A stretch of 10,844 nucleotides of DNA from DASVLX01 sp035552275 (GTDB taxonomy: Bacteria > Actinomycetota > Actinomycetes > Mycobacteriales > Pseudonocardiaceae): NCBI GenBank assembly GCA_035552275.1, contig DASZLR010000132.1, positions 1 through 10,844 of the forward strand, given 5' to 3'. The position numbers and the translations under genes were made by a program. Below the pieces are notes generated by a model. That model saw only the letters and a program-made list of their open reading frames with translations, did not search any database and was not told the DNA's origin. Shown in pieces: positions 1 through 6,252 of the stretch. Position 1 is the first letter of the stretch. Each line of letters starts with the position of its first letter.

Positions 1-554
1 TCGACCAGCAACGAGCAGATCCGCTCGGTCGGCAGCCAGTAGACGTCCAGCGAAATGTCGTCGTGCCCATAGGCGTTGGTCCGGTGGTGGTTCTGGTCGC
101 CGACGTGGAAGGCGAGTTGGAGGTAGCCGCCGGGCGCCAACACCCGGTAGAACTCCGCGAACGCCCAGGGCAGTCGGGCGGGCGGCAGGTGGATGACGGA
201 ATACCAGGCCACCACGCCGGCCGAGTTGGCATCCGGCAGGTCCAGGTCCAGCAGCGAGCCTTCGGAGAATCGCAGCCCAGGATGATCGCGCCGGGCGACC
301 GCGAGCATCTCCGGCGACAGGTCGATGCCGGACACGTCGAGGCCCGCTCTGTCCAGACAGCCGGTCACCCGGCCGGTGCCGCAGCCGACTTCCACGACCG
401 GTCCGCCACCGGCCGCCAGGACGAGGTTCGCGAACGCGCCGAGCAGCGCGTGATCCATCGGATCCTCTTCCACCGCGGGAACTTGCTCGGCATAGCTGAC
501 CGCGACGGTGTCGTAGGCCAACCGGGTGGCGCTCAGGTGCGGTTCATCGGTCAC
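1..554 (-). CDS. SAM-dependent class I methyltransferase (partial, C-terminus outside window)
   Basis: Probable class I (Rossmann-fold) S-adenosylmethionine methyltransferase of the Methyltransf_11/25 type; the substrate cannot be told. I translated the minus strand from a GTG at 554 and read 184 codons without a stop to the left edge. The SAM-binding motif I is VVEVGCGTGRV at residues 53-63, the acidic end of strand 2 is in GIDLSPEML (78 is the Asp), and the post-motif region reads WYSVIHLPP and FYRVLAPGGYLQLAFH. The N-terminal stretch TRLAYDTVAVSYAE is typical of small-molecule methyltransferases of about 210-220 residues, so roughly 30 residues are missing. The nearby ATG at 547 is in another frame and stops after four codons, which favours the GTG. 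No clear Shine-Dalgarno sequence is seen; a TACGGT box lies 8 bases upstream. It is divergent from the permease gene. Confidence 0.85.
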   Translation of the reverse strand, partial: MTDEPHLSATRLAYDTVAVSYAEQVPAVEEDPMDHALLGAFANLVLAAGGGPVVEVGCGTGRVTGCLDRAGLDVSGIDLSPEMLAVARRDHPGLRFSEGSLLDLDLPDANSAGVVAWYSVIHLPPARLPWAFAEFYRVLAPGGYLQLAFHVGDQNHHRTNAYGHDDISLDVYWLPTERICSLLV

Positions 555-562
555 GACGGACC

Positions 563-568
563 ACCGTA
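563..568 (-). promoter_or_regulatory. Possible -10 box for the methyltransferase gene
   Basis: On the minus strand TACGGT fits the actinobacterial TANNNT -10 pattern and ends 8 bases before the GTG start, so the transcript would have almost no leader. No good -35 box was found at 17-18 bp. This is a pattern match only. Confidence 0.3.
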
Positions 569-582
569 CGGATCGGGTGCGA

Positions 583-602
583 CGTTTGGCGGGCGTTTGG
601 CG
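583..602. repeat. Tandem direct repeat in divergent promoter region (operator-like)
   Basis: Two identical 9-mers, CGTTTGGCG at 583-591 and 594-602, are separated by GG. Their 11-bp period is about one helical turn, as expected where two protein subunits bind the same DNA face. The second copy overlaps the putative -35 of the permease promoter. Function is inferred; no local regulator gene is seen. Confidence 0.4.
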
Positions 603-626
603 ATCGGCCGGCCAGCGACCTACCGT
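597..626 (+). promoter_or_regulatory. Putative promoter of the NCS1 permease gene
   Basis: TTGGCG (597-602), an 18-bp spacer and TACCGT (621-626) resemble a housekeeping actinobacterial promoter. The -10 box ends 5 bases before the GTG at 632, so transcription would start at or very near the start codon. This agrees with the absence of a Shine-Dalgarno sequence. Confidence 0.4.
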
Positions 627-631
627 AAGCC

Positions 632-1966
632 GTGACCAGCCGAAGCAGCACCCGGACCGAGGTCGCGCCGACGTTGGCCGGGCCGACGCCGAAGACGCTC
701 GGTTTCGCCGACCAGGCCGCGTTCTGGGCGAACCTCGGGGTGAGCCTGCTCGGCTTCTCCGGCGCCACCATCGTTCTCGCGCCGGCCAACGCGCCGCGAC
801 TGTCCATTGTGGCCGCCATCGTGGCGACGGTGGTGGGCACGGTGCTCGGCGGCGTGATGGTCGGCCTGGCGGCGGTGCCCGGCGCGCAGACCGACGCGCC
901 GTCGATGGTGGTGCTGCGCGGCCTGTTCGGCGGCCGGCTGTCCGGCCTGCCAACAATCGTCAACATCCTCCAGCTCATCGGCTGGGGCACCTTCGAGCTG
1001 CTGGTGATCGCCCAGGCCGCCCAGGCCCTGTTCCACGGCGGCCCGCGCTGGCTCTACGTCGTCATCACCGGCGTCGTCACCACCGCGATGACCATCCGGC
1101 CGCTCGGTGCGGTCCGGCTGCTGCGCCGCTACGTCACGGTGGCCATGGTCATCGCGATGATCTACCTGTCGGTGCAGGTGTTCCGGCATCCGGTCGGCGA
1201 TCTCACCCGGGGCTCGTGGCGCGGCTTCTGGGCCGGCTCGGACGTGGCGCTCGCCGTCGCGGTCTCCTGGATCCCGGTGGCCTCCGACTACTCCCGGCAC
1301 TCCCGCGCGGTCGGCACCGCGTTCGGCGCGGCCGCCGCCGGCTTCTCGGTCACCCAGATCCTCACCTATGTGCTCGGCCTGCTCGCCCTCGCCGGTTCGA
1401 CGGCCGACCCGTTCCACCCGTTCCTCGCCCTGCCCGCCGGCGCGATCTTCTTCGGTGTGCTGGTGCTGCGCGAGGTGGACCAGTCGTTCGCGGACGTGTA
1501 CTCGACCGGCGTGTCCGTGCAGAACCTGCTGCCCAAAGCCGACCGGCGAATCCTGACCGGCATCATCGGCGCGCTGACCACGGTGCTCGCGCTATTGCTG
1601 AACATCAGCCAGTACCAAGGCTTTCTGACCCTGCTCGGCTCGGTGTTCGTGCCGATGTTCGGCGTGCTGGTCGCGGACTACTTCGTCCGCGGCCACCGCC
1701 GCCGCTGGGATCTGTCCCAGAACGCGCCGTCGCGCTGGGGAATGCTGGTGGCCTGGCTGCTCGGCCTGGTCACCTACCAGCTCATCAATCCCGGCGCGGT
1801 CGGCGCGTGGTCGACGATGTGGACGACGTTCGCCGGCTGGCTGCACTTCACCCCGCAGAGCTGGATGAGCGCCTCGCTGTTCTCGTTCCTGATCGCCGGC
1901 GCGGCCGGGGTGATCGTCAGCTTTGTGGAGCGACAGCGGCCGGCCGACGCGCCGGCAGCATCGTGA
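632..1966 (+). CDS. NCS1-family nucleobase:cation symporter (purine-cytosine permease family)
   Basis: Integral membrane permease of the NCS1 (CodB/purine-cytosine permease) family, expected to import a nucleobase or related compound with H+ or Na+. The protein is 444 residues and almost wholly hydrophobic, consistent with 12 membrane segments. Family signatures are FWANLGVSLLGFSGATIV (31-48), QTDAPSMVVLRGLFG (86-100), LQLIGWGTFELLVIAQA (113-129), SWIPVASDYSR (212-222) and FADVYSTGVSVQNLLP (286-301). The GTG at 632 is chosen because it gives a normal N-terminus and follows a -10-like box directly. The substrate (cytosine, allantoin, hydantoin, purine) cannot be assigned, and no salvage or catabolic gene is adjacent to guide it. 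The 3' end overlaps the convergent exporter gene by 50 bp, leaving no room for a separate terminator. Confidence 0.88.
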   Translation: MTSRSSTRTEVAPTLAGPTPKTLGFADQAAFWANLGVSLLGFSGATIVLAPANAPRLSIVAAIVATVVGTVLGGVMVGLAAVPGAQTDAPSMVVLRGLFGGRLSGLPTIVNILQLIGWGTFELLVIAQAAQALFHGGPRWLYVVITGVVTTAMTIRPLGAVRLLRRYVTVAMVIAMIYLSVQVFRHPVGDLTRGSWRGFWAGSDVALAVAVSWIPVASDYSRHSRAVGTAFGAAAAGFSVTQILTYVLGLLALAGSTADPFHPFLALPAGAIFFGVLVLREVDQSFADVYSTGVSVQNLLPKADRRILTGIIGALTTVLALLLNISQYQGFLTLLGSVFVPMFGVLVADYFVRGHRRRWDLSQNAPSRWGMLVAWLLGLVTYQLINPGAVGAWSTMWTTFAGWLHFTPQSWMSASLFSFLIAGAAGVIVSFVERQRPADAPAAS

Positions 1967-3410
1967 TCGCAACCACCAACGCCACCAGCACCAGCCCGGC
2001 CGCCACCCAGAATCCGACGTGGTATCCGCCGGTCAGCGCCACCGCGACCGGATTGCCCAGCGACGCCAGATGCGTGGTCTGGGTCGCGGACAGCGTCGCC
2101 AGCACGGCCAGGCCGAGCGCCGCGCCGACCTGCATGGTGGTGTTGGCCAGCCCGGACGCCAAGCCGGCGTCTTCGTCGGTGGCCCCGGACATCGACAGTG
2201 TCGCCATGCACGGGAACGAGATGCCGACCCCGGAACCCATCAGAATCGCCAGCGGCAGCACGTCCACCAGGTAGTGGCCGTCCACCGGAACGCGGGCGAA
2301 CCAGGCCAGTCCGGCCGCGATCAGCACCAGCCCCGGGATCAGCGTCGCCTTCGCCCCGAACCGCATGATCAGCTTGTCGGCGTAGCGCAGCGACAGCGTG
2401 CCCATCAGGATCGTGGTCGGCAGGAAGCCCACGCCGGTCCGCAGCGCGTCGTAGTGCAGCACGTTCTGCAGATACAGCACGCCCAGGTAGAACATGCCGA
2501 ACATGCCGGCAACCGTCAGCGCCTGCACGATGTTCGCGCCGGACACCGCCCGCGACCGGAAGATCCGCAGCGGCATCAGCGGATTCGGCGCGGTCGCCTC
2601 GCGCACCAGGAACGCCGCCAGCAGCGCGATCGCGCCCCCGCCGAACCCGAGCGTGCGCGCATCGCCCCAGCCGTGCTGCGCGGCCGGCTCCACGATCGTG
2701 TAGACGGCCAGCATCAGCGCGCCGGTGATCAGCGCCCCGCCCAGCACGTCCGCGCCCCTGCCGAAGCCGCTGCCGGTCTGCGCGGGCAGCCAGCGCCGGG
2801 CCAGGAACGCGGCCACGATGCCGATCGGCACGTTGATGAAGAAGATCCAGTGCCAGTTGATCGTCTGGGTCAGCACGCCGCCGACGAGCAGCCCGATGGA
2901 ACCGCCGGCGGACGCGACGAACGCGTAGACGCCGATCGCCTTGGCCTGCTCCCTCGGCTCCGGGAACAGCGTGACGATCATGCCCAGGATCACCGCGGAC
3001 GTCATCGCGCCGCCGATGCCCTGCACGAACCGGGCGGTGATCAGCAGTTCCTGGTTCGGCGCGAATCCGCACAGCAGCGAAGCCGTGGTGAACACGCCCA
3101 GGCCGGCCAGGAACACACCGCGTCGGGCGATTAGGTCGCCGAGCCGGCCGGCGAGCAGCAGCAGCCCGCCGAACGCGATCAGGTACGCGTTCACCACCCA
3201 CGCCAGGCTGGCCGAGGAGAACCGGAGATCGGCCTGGATCGCCGGCAGCGCGACGTTCACGATGGTCGCGTCGATGACGATCATCAGCATTCCGGTGCAC
3301 AGCACCACGAGCCCGATCCAGCGGGATCGTTCCTCGGCCGGGGTGCGCGCGGCGCGCGGGGCCGCTGGGGCCGGTGCGGCCTCGACAGCGAACTGAGTTG
3401 CCTCGGTCAT
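1917..3410 (-). CDS. MFS transporter, DHA2 family (14-TM drug/metabolite:H+ antiporter)
   Basis: Major facilitator of the DHA2 (EmrB/QacA) group, predicted to export drugs or metabolites at the expense of the proton gradient. The protein has 497 residues, usual for 14-TM members. TM1 carries VIDATIVNVALP (45-56, with Asp47), motif A is AGRLGDLIARR (87-97), and motif C in TM5 is GGSIGLLVGGVL (169-180), followed by WHWIFFINVPIG. The first 30 residues are an Ala/Pro-rich cytoplasmic tail. The ATG at 3410 is preceded by GAGAGGA (3416-3422), a good Shine-Dalgarno sequence. The open frame continues upstream but lies antisense to the sigma gene and looks non-protein-like. The 3' end overlaps the convergent permease gene. 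It is divergent from the sigma factor, which could control it, though no matching promoter is evident. The substrate is unknown. Confidence 0.92.
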   Translation of the reverse strand: MTEATQFAVEAAPAPAAPRAARTPAEERSRWIGLVVLCTGMLMIVIDATIVNVALPAIQADLRFSSASLAWVVNAYLIAFGGLLLLAGRLGDLIARRGVFLAGLGVFTTASLLCGFAPNQELLITARFVQGIGGAMTSAVILGMIVTLFPEPREQAKAIGVYAFVASAGGSIGLLVGGVLTQTINWHWIFFINVPIGIVAAFLARRWLPAQTGSGFGRGADVLGGALITGALMLAVYTIVEPAAQHGWGDARTLGFGGGAIALLAAFLVREATAPNPLMPLRIFRSRAVSGANIVQALTVAGMFGMFYLGVLYLQNVLHYDALRTGVGFLPTTILMGTLSLRYADKLIMRFGAKATLIPGLVLIAAGLAWFARVPVDGHYLVDVLPLAILMGSGVGISFPCMATLSMSGATDEDAGLASGLANTTMQVGAALGLAVLATLSATQTTHLASLGNPVAVALTGGYHVGFWVAAGLVLVALVVAITMLPARRPAAVAPQS

Positions 3411-3433
3411 AGCGGTCCTCTCGGGTTCAGCAG

Positions 3434-3456
3434 AAAGCGAACGGCGATGTAGACCG
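3434..3456. repeat. Inverted repeat in MFS gene leader
   Basis: GCGATG (3434-3439) and CATCGC (3451-3456) are perfect inverted copies separated by 11 bp. A third copy, CATCGC, lies at 3464-3469. The repeat sits 24-46 bases before the exporter's ATG and could be an operator or a leader hairpin. The arms are only 6 bp, so chance is not excluded. Confidence 0.3.
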
Positions 3457-3458
3457 CC

Positions 3459-3487
3459 CCCATCGCGAAAACTCATCGCAGCGTCAA
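3459..3487 (-). promoter_or_regulatory. Weak candidate promoter for the MFS gene
   Basis: On the minus strand TTGACG (3487-3482) is a near-consensus -35, and GAGTTT (3464-3459) follows after 17 bp. The -10 match is poor (only the second A and last T). A transcript starting here would have a leader of roughly 45 bases that includes the Shine-Dalgarno sequence at 3416-3422. Confidence 0.22.
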
Positions 3488-3498
3488 ACCTATTCCGG

Positions 3499-3519
3499 CC
3501 GACAACCGGTTTTTGTCGG
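3499..3519. repeat. Inverted repeat overlapping the sigma promoter -35 region
   Basis: CCGACAA (3499-3505) and TTGTCGG (3513-3519) are perfect 7-bp inverted copies around a 7-bp spacer. The right arm is the TTGTCGG core of the PafBC-type promoter. The left arm presents the same core to the minus strand, but no TANNNT box follows it at the required spacing. Confidence 0.45.
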
Positions 3520-3535
3520 TGCTCCGTCGTAGGGT
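3513..3535 (+). promoter_or_regulatory. PafBC-type (RecA-independent, RecA_NDp) DNA-damage promoter of the sigma gene
   Basis: The sequence reads TTGTCGGTG (3513-3521), eight bases, then TAGGGT (3530-3535). The published RecA-independent DNA-damage promoter of mycobacteria and relatives is tTGTCRgtg-N8-TAnnnT, recognised with the activator PafBC; every defined position and the spacer length match. The -10 box ends 7 bases before the GTG at 3543, so the transcript should begin at the start codon. The match is directly visible; damage induction and PafBC dependence are inferred from the consensus. Confidence 0.8.
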
Positions 3536-3542
3536 CGACACC

Positions 3543-4565
3543 GTGACCGCACCACCCACCACCGGGCCGGTGGCCGACGATTTCCTGCGCCTGGCCGATC
3601 CGTACCGGCGTGAGCTGTTGGCGCACTGCTACCGGATGCTCGGCTCGGTGCACGACGCCGAGGATCTGGTGCAGGAGACCTACCTGCGGGCCTGGCGCGG
3701 GTACGACCGGTTCGAGGGCCGGTCCTCGCTGCGCACCTGGCTGCACAAGATCGCCACCACCGCCTGCCTGACCGCGCTGGAGAGCCGCAAGCGCCGGCCG
3801 ATGCCCACCGGCCTGGGCGGCCCCACCGACGACCCGACCGGCGAACTGGCCGCGCAACCGGAGATCCCCTGGTTGGAACCGGTGCCGGACACCCTGGCCG
3901 GGATGGACGAGTCCGATCCGGCGAACGTGGTCACCGGGCGGGAAACGGTGCGGCTGGCGCTGATCGCCGCGCTGCAACACCTGCCGCCGCGCCAACGCGC
4001 GGTGCTGATCCTGCGGGATGTGCTGCGCTGGCAGGCGTCGGAGGTCGCCTCATCGCTGGACATGACGACCGCAGCGGTGAACAGCGCGCTGCAACGCGCG
4101 CACGCCCAGCTCGACAAGGTCTCACCGAAGCCCGACGAGGTCGCCGAGCCGACCGAGTCGCGGGGCCGCGAGTTGCTGGCCCGCTGGGTGAGCGTGTTCC
4201 AGGACTACAACTTCAACGGCATCGTGGACCTGGTCACCCAGGACGTGGTGTGGGAGATGCCGCCGTTCCCGGAGTGGGTCGTCGGCCCGGAACCGGTCCG
4301 CCAGCTGATCACCGCCCAGTGCCCGGCGCACGGGCCGGGCGACCTGCTGCTGGTGCCGACCACCGCCAACGGCGGCCAGCCCGCGTTCGCCACCTACCTG
4401 CTGGACCCGGAGACCGGCGTGCACCGCGCGTTCCAGTTCCAGGTGCTCACGCTGACCCCGGCCGGGGTGTCGCAGGTGGCGATCTTCTTCGACACGACGT
4501 TGTTCGCGGCCTTCGGTTTCCCGATGACCGCGAACCCCGTCGATACCGTCGTGTCGGAGGATTAG
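3543..4565 (+). CDS. SigG-like ECF/sigma-70 family factor with C-terminal SnoaL-like domain
   Basis: RNA polymerase sigma factor of the large ECF type related to mycobacterial SigG (TIGR02960-like). The protein has 340 residues from the GTG at 3543. Region 2 spans about 21-86 (PYRRELLAHCYRMLGSVHDAEDLVQETYLRAW, then RTWLHKIATTACL). A linker holds the family-typical EIPWLEPVPD (107-116). Region 4 spans about 136-190 (LPPRQRAVLILRDV, then the helix-turn-helix ending AAVNSALQRAHAQL). Residues about 208-325 form a SnoaL/NTF2-like domain (LLARWVSVFQDYNFNGIVDLVTQDVVWEMPP). In such sigma factors the C-terminal domain modulates activity, and a classical anti-sigma factor is often absent; none is next to this gene. 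A TTG at 3513 would extend the frame by 10 codons but lies inside the promoter, so I reject it. The stop codon directly touches that of convergent pntB. Confidence 0.88.
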   Translation: MTAPPTTGPVADDFLRLADPYRRELLAHCYRMLGSVHDAEDLVQETYLRAWRGYDRFEGRSSLRTWLHKIATTACLTALESRKRRPMPTGLGGPTDDPTGELAAQPEIPWLEPVPDTLAGMDESDPANVVTGRETVRLALIAALQHLPPRQRAVLILRDVLRWQASEVASSLDMTTAAVNSALQRAHAQLDKVSPKPDEVAEPTESRGRELLARWVSVFQDYNFNGIVDLVTQDVVWEMPPFPEWVVGPEPVRQLITAQCPAHGPGDLLLVPTTANGGQPAFATYLLDPETGVHRAFQFQVLTLTPAGVSQVAIFFDTTLFAAFGFPMTANPVDTVVSED

Positions 4566-5954
4566 CTACAGCGACTTGAGTTCCTCGGTGATCTCGCCGA
4601 CGGACTTCTTGGCGTCGCCGAACAGCATCGCGGTCTTCGGGTCGTAGTACAGCTCGTTGTCGATGCCGGCGAACCCGGAGTTCATCGACCGCTTGAGCAC
4701 GATGATTGACCGCGACTCGTCCACGTTCAGGATCGGCATCCCGAAGATCGGCGAACCGGGATTGGTCCGGGCGGCCGGGTTGGTGACGTCGTTCGCGCCG
4801 ATCACCAGGGCCACGTCGGTCCGGTTGAACTCGCCGTTGATGTCGTCCATTTCCTTGAGCTGCTCGTAGGGCACGTCGGCCTCGGCGAGCAGCACGTTCA
4901 TGTGACCGGGCATCCGGCCGGCGACCGGGTGGATGGCGTACTTGACCTCGACGCCCTTGGCCTCCAACAGCTTCGCCATCTCCCGCACCGCGTGCTGCGC
5001 CTGGGAGACCGCCATGCCGTAGCCCGGCACCACGACGACCTGGCTGGCGTACGCCATCTGGATCGCCGCGTCGGATGCGCTGGTCTGGCGGACCGTCTGG
5101 TTGCCCGAGCCGCCGCTGTCGCCGCCGGCCACGGTGACCCCGCCGAACCCGCCGGCGATGATCGCCGGGATGGACCGGTTCATCGCGGTGGCCATCAGGT
5201 TGGTCAGGATCGAGCCGGACGCGCCGACGATCATGCCGGCCACGATCATCGCGGTGTTGTCCAGCGCCAGGCCGGTGGCCGCCGCCGACAGGCCGGTGAA
5301 CGCGTTGAGCAGCGAGATCACCACCGGCATGTCCGCGCCGCCGATCGGCAGCACGACCGCCAGGCCGAGCACCGCGGCGAACACCAGCACACCGATGATC
5401 AGGAACTCCGAGTTGACGCCGACTCCGGCGATGACCGCGCAGGCGACCGCACCGGCCAGCAACAGCAGGTTGACCAGTTGCTGCGACTTGCCGAGGGTGA
5501 TCGGCCGGCCGGGAATCGTCTCCTGCAGCTTGCCGAAGGCGATCAGCGAGCCCCAGAACGAGACCGAGCCGACGATGCCGGCGAACAGCGAGGTGACCGG
5601 GATGTAGGCGGGCAGGCCGGTGTAGTCGTGCGAGGAGTTGAACTCCACCCAGGCGATCAGCGCGACCGCGCCGCCGCCGACGCCGTTGAACAGCGCCACC
5701 ATCTGCGGCATCGCGGTCATCTTGACCTGCCGCGCGGACGGCACGCCGACCAGCGTGCCCAGCACGATGCCGAGCACGATCAGCACCCAGTTGCTCATGT
5801 GCGGGGTGAGCAGGGTGGCGATGATCGCGATGCCCATGCCGACGGCCGCGATCAGGTTGCCGCGCACCGCCGTCTTCGGCCCGGTCAGGCCCATCAGGCC
5901 GTAGATGAACAGGGCGAACGCGATGATGTAGAGGACGTCAATCAGGTTATTCAT
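4566..5954 (-). CDS. pntB: NAD(P) transhydrogenase subunit beta
   Basis: Beta subunit of the proton-translocating NAD(P)+ transhydrogenase, which drives hydride transfer from NADH to NADP+ with the proton gradient at the inner membrane. The protein has 462 residues, normal for the family. Residues 1 to about 270 are the membrane domain II part, with MPQMVALFNGVGGGAVALIAW at 82-102. Residues about 285-462 form the NADP(H)-binding domain III, with GYGMAVSQAQH (311-321), AIHPVAGRMPGHMNVLLAEA (340-359), IGANDVTNPAA (385-395) and LKRSMNSGFAGIDNELYY (420-437). The ATG at 5954 overlaps the end of the preceding gene by 8 bases (ATGAATAA), indicating translational coupling; no strong Shine-Dalgarno sequence is seen. 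It is the last gene of the operon. Its stop abuts the convergent sigma gene, so transcripts probably run into each other's genes. Confidence 0.97.
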   Translation of the reverse strand: MNNLIDVLYIIAFALFIYGLMGLTGPKTAVRGNLIAAVGMGIAIIATLLTPHMSNWVLIVLGIVLGTLVGVPSARQVKMTAMPQMVALFNGVGGGAVALIAWVEFNSSHDYTGLPAYIPVTSLFAGIVGSVSFWGSLIAFGKLQETIPGRPITLGKSQQLVNLLLLAGAVACAVIAGVGVNSEFLIIGVLVFAAVLGLAVVLPIGGADMPVVISLLNAFTGLSAAATGLALDNTAMIVAGMIVGASGSILTNLMATAMNRSIPAIIAGGFGGVTVAGGDSGGSGNQTVRQTSASDAAIQMAYASQVVVVPGYGMAVSQAQHAVREMAKLLEAKGVEVKYAIHPVAGRMPGHMNVLLAEADVPYEQLKEMDDINGEFNRTDVALVIGANDVTNPAARTNPGSPIFGMPILNVDESRSIIVLKRSMNSGFAGIDNELYYDPKTAMLFGDAKKSVGEITEELKSL

Positions 5955-6252
5955 CGTCGCTGGCGCCCTTCGGTTCCGGCTTCTTCTTGAACATGCCCAA
6001 CATCCGGTCCGTCACCAGGAACCCACCGACGACGTTGATCGTGCCGAAGGTGATGGCGATGACCAGCAACACCTTTTCCAACGGGCCGGTGGCGAACGCG
6101 GCGAACGCCACCAGGCCACCGAGCAGCACGATGCCGTGGATGGCGTTCGTGCCGGACATCAGCGGCGTGTGCAGGGTGTTGGGCACCTTCGAGATCACCG
6201 CGAAGCCGACGAATCCGGCCAGCACCAGAATCGCCAGGTTGGCCAGGAACAT
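5947..6252 (-). CDS. pntAb: NAD(P) transhydrogenase subunit alpha, part 2 (membrane domain)
   Basis: Small membrane subunit supplying the alpha-derived part of transmembrane domain II of the transhydrogenase. It has 101 residues with three hydrophobic segments and the highly conserved stretch KVPNTLHTPLMSGTNAIHGI (22-41), then a charged tail (KKKPEPKGASDDE). In E. coli this region is fused to PntA; actinobacteria keep it separate, as here. The ATG at 6252 shares its first base with the TGA of the upstream gene (TGATG), and AAGGAGG stands just before it, so I prefer this ATG to the GTG one codon earlier at 6255, which lies too close to the Shine-Dalgarno sequence. The 3' end overlaps pntB by 8 bases. 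Confidence 0.95.
   Translation of the reverse strand: MFLANLAILVLAGFVGFAVISKVPNTLHTPLMSGTNAIHGIVLLGGLVAFAAFATGPLEKVLLVIAITFGTINVVGGFLVTDRMLGMFKKKPEPKGASDDE

Noticed and set aside
526..2274. Long open frame on the plus strand in another phase over the permease and exporter genes
   Set aside because: Arg/Pro/Ala-rich product typical of an off-frame reading of GC-rich coding DNA; the NCS1 permease frame is clearly the real one.
3482..3505. PafBC-type promoter on the minus strand for the MFS exporter, using the left arm TTGTCGG
   Set aside because: The eight-base spacer is followed by TTTGAC, not TANNNT; the nearest TANNNT (TAGGTT) is only four bases away from the core, the wrong spacing.
3513..3542. 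Ten-codon N-terminal extension of the sigma factor from a TTG start
   Set aside because: The extension is encoded by the PafBC-type promoter and -10 box; the GTG at 3543 sits at the expected transcription start and the conserved region 2 begins well after it.
3411..3995. 195-codon upstream extension of the MFS exporter frame on the minus strand
   Set aside because: It lies antisense to the sigma factor gene and across its promoter, has Arg/Gly/Gln-rich composition without family similarity, and the ATG at 3410 has a good Shine-Dalgarno sequence.
4902..5990. Long plus-strand open frame antisense to pntB
   Set aside because: Composition dominated by Arg, Asp, Gly, His and Gln, as expected from the complement of a membrane-protein gene; no recognisable domain.
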